Part shown: one piece after another, positions 58,287-64,000 of the stretch | How positions within the stretch are numbered: the first letter of the stretch is position 1 | Layout: each line of letters starts with the position of its first letter | Source: Alistipes montrealensis | GTDB taxonomy: Bacteria; Bacteroidota; Bacteroidia; Bacteroidales; Rikenellaceae | Assembly: GCF_018362775.1 (NCBI RefSeq) | Contig: NZ_JAGYXY010000008.1 | Location: forward strand, 932 to 64,931 | DNA length: 64,000 nt | Direction of reading: 5' to 3' | The notes under the pieces: model-generated | The model's input: only the letters and a program-made list of their open reading frames with translations | Told to the model about the DNA's origin: nothing | Database searches by the model: none | Position numbers and translations under genes: made by a program

Positions 58287-59306
58287 ATGGGAATTTTTTC
58301 GCTGACACAGGAGCTGGCCATCGACCTCGGAACGGCCAATACGCTGATAATTTACAACGGCAAGGTTGTCGTCGACGAACCTTCGATCGTGGCTTTGGAC
58401 GTGCACACAGGCAAACTCGTGGCCATCGGCCAGCAGGCCCGCCAGATGCACGAGAAAACCAATCCGAACATTAAAACGATCCGTCCGCTGAAGGACGGCG
58501 TGATCGCCGATTTCAACGCCACGGAGCTGATGCTGCGCGGCATGATCAAAAAAGTCAAGACCTCGGGCAGCCTCTTCGCCCCCTCGCTGCGCATGGTGAT
58601 CTGCATTCCTTCGGGCTCGACGAACGTCGAAATACGTGCCGTACGCGACTCGGCCGAGCACGCCGGAGGCCGCGAGGTCTACATGATTTACGAACCGATG
58701 GCCGCAGCGCTCGGCGCAGGCCTCGATGTCGAGGCCCCCGAAGGCAACATGGTCATCGACATCGGCGGCGGCACGACGGAGATCGCCTGCATTTCGCTGG
58801 GCGGCATCGTCTGCTCGGAGTCGATCAACACCGCAGGCGATGTCTTCACCAACGACATCCAAAGCTACGTCCGCCAGCAGCACAACATCCGTATCGGCGA
58901 ACGCACGGCCGAGGCGATCAAATGTTCGATCGGCGCCGCCGTTTCGGATTTGGAGCAGGAACCCGAAGATTTCGTCGTGACGGGCCCCAACATGCTCACG
59001 GCACTGCCGCAAACCGTATCGCTCTCGTACAGCGAAATCGCCTACGCACTGGAGAAATCGCTCACGAAGATCGACGCAGCGCTGATGAAGGTGCTGGAAT
59101 CCATGCCGCCCGAGCTTTACGCCGACATCGTGAAGAACGGCATCTACCTCGCCGGCGGCGGTGCGCTGATCAAGGGCCTCGACCGGAGGCTGAACGAGAA
59201 GACCGGCATTCCGTTCCACATCGCCGAGGACCCGCTGCGGGCCATTGCACGCGGAACGGGCATCGCGCTGAAGAACATCAACCGCTTCTCCTTCCTGATG
59301 AAATAG
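58287..59306 (+). CDS. mreB: Rod shape-determining protein MreB
   Basis: A 339-residue bacterial actin. Nucleotide-binding motifs: DLGTANTLIIYNGKVVVDEP (phosphate 1), MVIDIGGGTTEIACISLGG (phosphate 2) and GIYLAGGGALIKGLDRRL (adenosine). It forms membrane-associated filaments that steer the wall-elongation machinery encoded by the next four genes. Confidence 0.97.
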   Translation: MGIFSLTQELAIDLGTANTLIIYNGKVVVDEPSIVALDVHTGKLVAIGQQARQMHEKTNPNIKTIRPLKDGVIADFNATELMLRGMIKKVKTSGSLFAPSLRMVICIPSGSTNVEIRAVRDSAEHAGGREVYMIYEPMAAALGAGLDVEAPEGNMVIDIGGGTTEIACISLGGIVCSESINTAGDVFTNDIQSYVRQQHNIRIGERTAEAIKCSIGAAVSDLEQEPEDFVVTGPNMLTALPQTVSLSYSEIAYALEKSLTKIDAALMKVLESMPPELYADIVKNGIYLAGGGALIKGLDRRLNEKTGIPFHIAEDPLRAIARGTGIALKNINRFSFLMK

Positions 59307-59352
59307 TTTTCGGATTCAGGGAAGACCGATTGACGAATATTTTGAATAGAAC

Positions 59353-59376
59353 GATTGCGGGCCCCGGTCCGCAATC
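59353..59376 (+). other. Hairpin between mreB and mreC
   Basis: Perfect 8-bp stem GATTGCGG / CCGCAATC with the loop GCCCCGGT in the 88-base gap. There is no T-tract beyond TT, so it is more likely an RNA-processing or stability element than a terminator. Confidence 0.55.
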
Positions 59377-59394
59377 TTAAATTAACAAGGGACT

Positions 59395-60249
59395 TTGCGC
59401 AAGCTGTTCGAGTTCATACGAAGCGTCTACGTCGTAGTGCTGTTCGTGGCGCTGGAGGTCGCGGCCATCAGCTACTACGCCCACTCCACGTACTATACCC
59501 AGGCGCGGCTGCTGGCCCGGTCGAACCAGGTGGCCGGCGGCATGCACGGACTCTTTGCAGGCGTGCGCCGTTATTTCACCCTGGGACGCGAAAACCGCCT
59601 GCTGCTGGGGCGCGTGGCGCAGCTCGAAGAGCGCCTCGCCCAATACGAAGAAGCCGGGACTAAAGCGCGGCTGGACAGCTACATGCAGGACATCGGCGAA
59701 TCGAAATACCATTTTGCGACGGCGTCGGTCGTGGCCAACACGATCAACCGGACGCAGAACCTCATCACGCTCAACCGCGGCCGCAAGGACGGCGTCATGG
59801 AAGAGATGGCCGTTCTCTCGTCCGACGGCGCGATGGCCGGCTATATCGTCGATTGCACGGAGCGTTATTCGGTGGCCATGTCGGTGCTGAACACTTCGTT
59901 CCGCGCCAGCGGCAAAATCGCCGACACCGAGTATTACGGCTCGATCTACTGGGACGGGCTCGACCAGGATATCGTTATTCTCGGCGAACTGTCGAAATAT
60001 GCCGATCCGCAGCCCGGACAGGAGGTCGTGACCACCGGATTCTCGCAGTATTTCCCCGCCGACGTGTTGATCGGCTGGGTCGAGAGCGCCTCGCTCAACG
60101 AAACCCGCACGGCCTACACGGTGCGCGTACGGCTCGCGGCAGAAATGTCGCGGCTGGGCGAAGTCGTACTGGTCGGCAACCGCGACCTCTATGAAATCCG
60201 CAACCTGCAACAAAGCGAACAAATCGAACAACACACCCGGCCCGAATAA
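59395..60249 (+). CDS. mreC: Rod shape-determining protein MreC
   Basis: A 284-residue bitopic protein. An N-terminal membrane helix (about residues 9-27, VVLFVALEVAAISYYA) is followed by a coiled coil (LLGRVAQLEERLAQYEE) and the double beta-barrel periplasmic domain (NLITLNRGRKDGV, GYIVDCTERYSVAMSVLN, GQEVVTTGFSQYFPADVLIGW). The start is a TTG at 59395: a stop codon lies 12 bases upstream in frame and the next Met is about residue 50, beyond the membrane helix. AAGGGAC just before the TTG could act as a ribosome-binding site. mreD follows with no gap. Confidence 0.93.
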   Translation: MRKLFEFIRSVYVVVLFVALEVAAISYYAHSTYYTQARLLARSNQVAGGMHGLFAGVRRYFTLGRENRLLLGRVAQLEERLAQYEEAGTKARLDSYMQDIGESKYHFATASVVANTINRTQNLITLNRGRKDGVMEEMAVLSSDGAMAGYIVDCTERYSVAMSVLNTSFRASGKIADTEYYGSIYWDGLDQDIVILGELSKYADPQPGQEVVTTGFSQYFPADVLIGWVESASLNETRTAYTVRVRLAAEMSRLGEVVLVGNRDLYEIRNLQQSEQIEQHTRPE

Positions 60250-60768
60250 ATGCATCGCACACTACCATACCTCGGACTTTTTGCGGCGGCAGTGCTGCTT
60301 CAGGTTTTCCTGTTCGACAACCTGACGATCAGCATTTACCTCAACCCGCTCATATACATCGTCTTCATCGCCCTGCTGCCGCTCGACACGCCGCCCGTAG
60401 CGGTGCTGGGAGCCGGGCTGGCGCTGGGCGTCACGATGGACTTCGCCATGGGGGCCGCCGGAATCAACACGATCGCAACGCTGCTGATCGCCTTCCTGCG
60501 CCCGACCCTCGCCGGGATGATCTGCGGCCGTGACAACGTCCGCGAAGGAGGCATTCCCTCCCCGGCACGCCTGGGCCAGCGCAAATTCATCACCTACCTC
60601 GTGGTGCTGACGCTCGTGCACCACATCGTCTTCTTCTGGCTGGAGACCCTCTCGCTGGCCCACGTACTCCACATGCTGCTGCGCATCGTCGTCAGCACGG
60701 CGGTATCGGCGGCCTTCATCTGGATCATCGCCCGCATCTTCACCGCGAAAATTCCCGTGCGCATATGA
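60250..60768 (+). CDS. mreD: Rod shape-determining protein MreD
   Basis: A 172-residue inner-membrane protein with about five hydrophobic helices (YLGLFAAAVLLQVFLFDN, NPLIYIVFIALLPLD, GAGLALGVTMDFAMGAAG). Its ATG abuts the mreC stop and its TGA overlaps the mrdA ATG by four bases. Part of the elongasome membrane core. Confidence 0.92.
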   Translation: MHRTLPYLGLFAAAVLLQVFLFDNLTISIYLNPLIYIVFIALLPLDTPPVAVLGAGLALGVTMDFAMGAAGINTIATLLIAFLRPTLAGMICGRDNVREGGIPSPARLGQRKFITYLVVLTLVHHIVFFWLETLSLAHVLHMLLRIVVSTAVSAAFIWIIARIFTAKIPVRI

Positions 60769-62591
60769 GCAGTTCCGAGAGTTTCATGCGGATGCGGACC
60801 CTCCAGGTCGTCGTCCTGCTGATCTTCGCGCTGATCGTCGGCCGGCTGGCTTACATCCAGCTCTTCGATTCGCGCTACAACGAACTGGCCCGCGCAAACG
60901 TACTGCGCCACGTGGTGCAATACCCGCCGCGCGGCGAGGTCTTCGACCGCAACGGGGAATACCTGGTACAGAGCCGCGAGTGCTACGACCTGATGGTCAT
61001 ATCGAGCGAAATCGGCAAACAGGGATTCGACACGACCCGCATGTGCGAAGTGCTGGGACTTTCGCGCGCCAAACTCGAACGCGAACTGGCCAACGCCCGG
61101 ATGCGGCCGCGGGCGGCGCGTCTGGTGACAAGCTACATCTCCAAAGAGGACAAGCTGCGCTTCGACGAATGCAACTTCCGGGGCTTCTACACCGTCTACC
61201 GCACCGTGCGCCAATACCCGCGCGAAGTGGGCGGCAACCTGCTGGGCTACGTGAGCGAAGTGAACCCCGACTACCTGAAACGCAATCCGGAGTACAAAAC
61301 GGGCGACTACGTGGGCATGAGCGGCGTGGAATCGGCCTACGAGCCGCAGCTCAGGGGGCGCAAAGGGGTCAAGATACAGGAGATCGACACCCACGGAGCG
61401 ATCAAAGGCTCCTACATGAACGGACGTTACGACTCGGTCCCCGAACCGGGACGTTACCTGATAAGCACCATCGATGCCCGGCTCCAGTTGCTGGGCGAGG
61501 AACTCATGCGCGGCAAAGTCGGCGCTGCGGTGGCCATCGAACCGGCGACGGGCGAAATCCTGATGATGGTCTCCTCGCCGACGTACGACCCCGACGAACT
61601 GGTGGGCCGCGAGCGGGGCAACAACTACATGAAGATGCTCTACAACAAGCGCAAGCCGCTGTTCAACCGCGCCGTGAAAGCCAAATATCCCCCGGGATCG
61701 ACGTTCAAGCTCGTGCAGGGACTGATCGGCCTGCAGGAAGGGGTGCTCCGGCCTTCGGACATGCACTCCTGCCACATGGGCTACCAGGCAGGCCGCCTGA
61801 AGATGGCCTGTCACGCCCACGCCTCGCCGCTCGACCTGCGTTTTGCCGTGGCGACCTCGTGCAACGCCTACTTCTGCTACGTTTTCCGCGACATCCTCGA
61901 CAACCCCAAATACGGAAGCGTGAAAGAGGGTTACGATGTCTGGAAAGAATATGTCGAGAGTTTCGGATTCGGCCGCAAGCTGGGTTCGGACTTCCTCGAC
62001 GAAGGCAACGGCTACGTGCCCGACCGGGCCTACTACGACCGCCAGTACCGGGGTTCGTGGAATTCGCTGACGGTGCTGTCGCTCTCGATCGGGCAGGATG
62101 CGCTGGGATGCACTCCGCTGCAGCTGGCCAACCTCGCGTGTATCGTCGCCAACAGGGGCTATTACTACATCCCGCACATCGTGAAGAAGATCGAAGGCCG
62201 GGATTCGCTCGACGCCCGTTTCTACGAACGCCACTACACGAAGGTCGACGCCAAACACTTCGAACCGATCGTCGAAGGCATGTGGCGCGGCGTGAACGTC
62301 GGGGGAACCTCGACCCGCGCCCGGCTCGACGGATGGGATGTCTGCGGCAAAACCGGAACGGCCGAGAACCCGCGCGGACGCGACCACTCGACATTCCTCT
62401 CGTTCGCTCCGAAGGACAACCCGAAGATCGCCATCTCGGTCTACGTCGAGAACGGCGGGTTCGGCGCTTCGTCGGCCCTGCCGATCGCCAGCCTGCTGGA
62501 AGAGTACTACCTGACCGACACGATCCGCCGGCCCGAACTGGTGGAATACATCAAGAACGCACCCATTTATTACCCCGCCTATGACAAGTAA
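60765..62591 (+). CDS. mrdA: Penicillin-binding protein 2 (elongasome transpeptidase)
   Basis: A 608-residue class B PBP. N-terminal membrane helix (about residues 10-30), pedestal domain (PPRGEVFDRNGEYLVQSRE), then the transpeptidase: catalytic Ser312 in STFK, SCN in ATSCNAYFCY and KTGT at 529-532. It cross-links lateral-wall peptidoglycan together with RodA. It overlaps mreD by four bases and rodA by eleven, so the genes are translationally coupled. Confidence 0.96.
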   Translation: MSSSESFMRMRTLQVVVLLIFALIVGRLAYIQLFDSRYNELARANVLRHVVQYPPRGEVFDRNGEYLVQSRECYDLMVISSEIGKQGFDTTRMCEVLGLSRAKLERELANARMRPRAARLVTSYISKEDKLRFDECNFRGFYTVYRTVRQYPREVGGNLLGYVSEVNPDYLKRNPEYKTGDYVGMSGVESAYEPQLRGRKGVKIQEIDTHGAIKGSYMNGRYDSVPEPGRYLISTIDARLQLLGEELMRGKVGAAVAIEPATGEILMMVSSPTYDPDELVGRERGNNYMKMLYNKRKPLFNRAVKAKYPPGSTFKLVQGLIGLQEGVLRPSDMHSCHMGYQAGRLKMACHAHASPLDLRFAVATSCNAYFCYVFRDILDNPKYGSVKEGYDVWKEYVESFGFGRKLGSDFLDEGNGYVPDRAYYDRQYRGSWNSLTVLSLSIGQDALGCTPLQLANLACIVANRGYYYIPHIVKKIEGRDSLDARFYERHYTKVDAKHFEPIVEGMWRGVNVGGTSTRARLDGWDVCGKTGTAENPRGRDHSTFLSFAPKDNPKIAISVYVENGGFGASSALPIASLLEEYYLTDTIRRPELVEYIKNAPIYYPAYDK

Positions 62592-64000
62592 CCGACATAG
62601 CGGCATCTTTTACGGGGTGGACCTCTGGACCGTCCTGCTCTACGTGCTGATCGTCGTGGCGGGATGGATCTCGATCACCTCGGCATCGTACGACGACAGC
62701 ACGGCCGACCTGTTCTCCTTCTCGCACTTCTACATGAAGCAGTTGATGTGGATCGGCGTGGCGTGGGTCACGGCCCTCATCGTGCTGCTGCTCGACGAAC
62801 GCTTCTACCACATGTTCGCCTACCCGGCCTACCTGGGCGGCATCGCACTGCTCGCCGCTGCGCTGCTGTTCGGCCGCGAAGTCAACGGCGCAAAGGCGTG
62901 GTTCGAGTTCGGTTCGTTCCGCGTGCAGCCCGTCGAATTCGCCAAGATCGCCACGGCACTGGCCCTGGCCCGCGTGATGAGTGAATACTCCTTCTCGATC
63001 AACCGCGCCAACGACCTTTTCAAGGTCGCCGTCGTGATCTGCATCCCGCTCTTTATCATCGTCCTGCAAAACGACACCGGTTCGGGCATCGTGCTGGGGT
63101 CGTTCCTCTTCGTGCTCTACCGCGAAGGACTGAACAAATGGCTCTGCATCCCGGTGCTGCTGATCGCCGGACTGTTCATCGTTTCGTTCCTGCTCTCGCC
63201 GATGACGCTGCTCGTGACACTGATCCTGGTCTGCACGCTCTCGGAGGCGATGATGAACGGACAATGGCGCTCGCGCCTCGTGTTCCTGGCCGCGCTGATG
63301 CTGTCGAGCATCCTGCTGTGCCTGGCGATGGCATTCATCGCCCCGGGGACACTCGACCTCTACCACAGCCTGCTCACGATGACCCTGCTGGGGGTGGTTT
63401 TCGTCGCGGCCTACGCCTATCGTTCGAACCTTGCGAATATCTTCATCACGCTGGGGCTGTTCGTCGGCTCGCTGATCTTCCTGCCCACCACCGACTACAT
63501 CTTCAACTCGATCCTCAAACAGCACCAGCGCGACCGTATCTTGAGTTTCCTGGGCATCATCAGCGATCCGCTCGGAACCGACTACAACGTCAACCAGGCC
63601 AAAATCGCCATCGGATCGGGCAACTTCTGGGGCAAAGGCTTCCTCGAAGGAACCCAGATCAAATACGGATTCGTCCCCGAAAAACACACCGACTTCATCT
63701 TCTGCACCGTGGGCGAAGAGTGGGGTTTCGCGGGTTCGGTCGTGGTGCTGACGCTGCTGTGCCTGCTGATCCTGCGCCTGATGCGCATGGGCGAGCGGCA
63801 GCAGGAGCCCTTCGGGCGCATCTACTGTTACTGCGTGGCGGCAATCCTGCTGTTCCACGTGCTGGTCAACGTGGGCATGACCATCGGCCTGATGCCCGTG
63901 ATGGGCATTCCGCTCCCGTTCATGAGCTACGGCGGTTCGTCGCTGATCGCCTTTACCATCCTGCTGTTCATCGCCGTAAGGCTCGACGCCTCGACACGGC
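62581..64000 (+). CDS. rodA: Rod shape-determining protein RodA (SEDS glycosyltransferase), cut by window end
   Basis: 473 complete codons from the ATG at 62581 with the C-terminus outside the window. A SEDS-family polytopic membrane protein: VDLWTVLLYVLIVVAGW, the conserved WFEFGSFRVQPVEFAK, QNDTGSGIVLG and FMSYGGSSLIAFTILLFIAV. It polymerises lipid II with PBP2. It is longer than E. coli RodA because of extra hydrophobic segments in the middle (about residues 180-310), usual in Bacteroidota. Start overlaps the mrdA end by 11 bases. Confidence 0.95.
   Translation, partial: MTSNRHSGIFYGVDLWTVLLYVLIVVAGWISITSASYDDSTADLFSFSHFYMKQLMWIGVAWVTALIVLLLDERFYHMFAYPAYLGGIALLAAALLFGREVNGAKAWFEFGSFRVQPVEFAKIATALALARVMSEYSFSINRANDLFKVAVVICIPLFIIVLQNDTGSGIVLGSFLFVLYREGLNKWLCIPVLLIAGLFIVSFLLSPMTLLVTLILVCTLSEAMMNGQWRSRLVFLAALMLSSILLCLAMAFIAPGTLDLYHSLLTMTLLGVVFVAAYAYRSNLANIFITLGLFVGSLIFLPTTDYIFNSILKQHQRDRILSFLGIISDPLGTDYNVNQAKIAIGSGNFWGKGFLEGTQIKYGFVPEKHTDFIFCTVGEEWGFAGSVVVLTLLCLLILRLMRMGERQQEPFGRIYCYCVAAILLFHVLVNVGMTIGLMPVMGIPLPFMSYGGSSLIAFTILLFIAVRLDASTR

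Noticed and set aside
60594..62606. 670-codon minus-strand frame opposite mrdA
   Set aside because: Antisense of a PBP2 gene with all catalytic motifs; codon usage is a mirror image.
1..64000. tRNA, rRNA, insertion sequence, integrase or phage genes
   Set aside because: None was recognised on either strand by eye; a tRNA or IS search program was not available, so small divergent cases cannot be fully excluded.

Overview
The window reads as chromosomal DNA of a GC-rich gut Bacteroidota, most likely the Rikenellaceae/Alistipes group (inference). The reasons are: SusC/SusD-type outer-membrane proteins, many SPII lipoproteins, the L28-L33-DUF4295 ribosomal cluster, Bacteroidota-type promoters (TTTG, about 20 nt, TAnnTTTG) in most intergenic gaps, few Shine-Dalgarno sequences, and GC near 60%. 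No rRNA, tRNA, CRISPR array, prophage or insertion sequence was recognised.

Layout. (1) 1-7560, plus strand: DUF1080 (3-keto-disaccharide hydrolase-like) proteins, a Tat-exported Gfo/Idh/MocA dehydrogenase, TatA and TatC themselves, and a cytoplasmic Gfo/Idh/MocA protein. This looks like a periplasmic keto-sugar module next to its own export machine. (2) 7623-12890, minus: two tandem DUF5117/DUF5118-type metalloproteases, one with an intact zinc site and one with every catalytic residue replaced. (3) 13048-22931, minus: ECF sigma factor, FecR anti-sigma, STN-domain SusC, SusD, an endonuclease/exonuclease/phosphatase-fold lipoprotein and a PKD/beta-propeller lipoprotein. A second phosphatase-fold protein and an SGNH hydrolase follow at 23110-25125. 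(4) 25395-30506: DUF3127 protein, two FKBP lipoproteins, NhaA and an arginase-fold hydrolase. (5) 30668-37642, plus: PdxB, PyrD behind a tandem promoter-repeat array, CinA, a lipoprotein copy of the CinA C-terminal domain, a TPR histidine kinase, and L28/L33/DUF4295. (6) 37721-40685, minus: a GT8-GT4 fusion glycosyltransferase and an exported Thr/Pro-linker protein. (7) 40850-46722, plus: FtsY, RimO, a coiled-coil protein, ZapA, a probable 6S RNA, RNase Y and an HD hydrolase. (8) 46855-50168, minus: dihydroorotate-dehydrogenase-like protein, GcvT and a GNAT-like protein. (9) 50256-55618, plus: a receiver/PPDK ATP-grasp fusion, glutamate dehydrogenase and a WG-repeat lipoprotein. (10) 55755-58101, minus: Pgi and GpsA. 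(11) 58287-64000, plus: the elongasome operon mreB-mreC-mreD-mrdA-rodA, with rodA cut by the window end.

The most unusual signals are an 84/74-bp promoter-bearing repeat upstream of pyrD, an FKBP gene and (degenerate) ftsY; the active/dead metalloprotease pair; a CinA C-terminal enzyme domain converted into a lipoprotein; a receiver-ATP-grasp fusion lacking the other PEP-synthase domains; and a SusCD system whose enzyme is a phosphodiesterase-fold protein rather than a glycosidase. Coordinates and motifs were read by eye; nothing was searched against a database.
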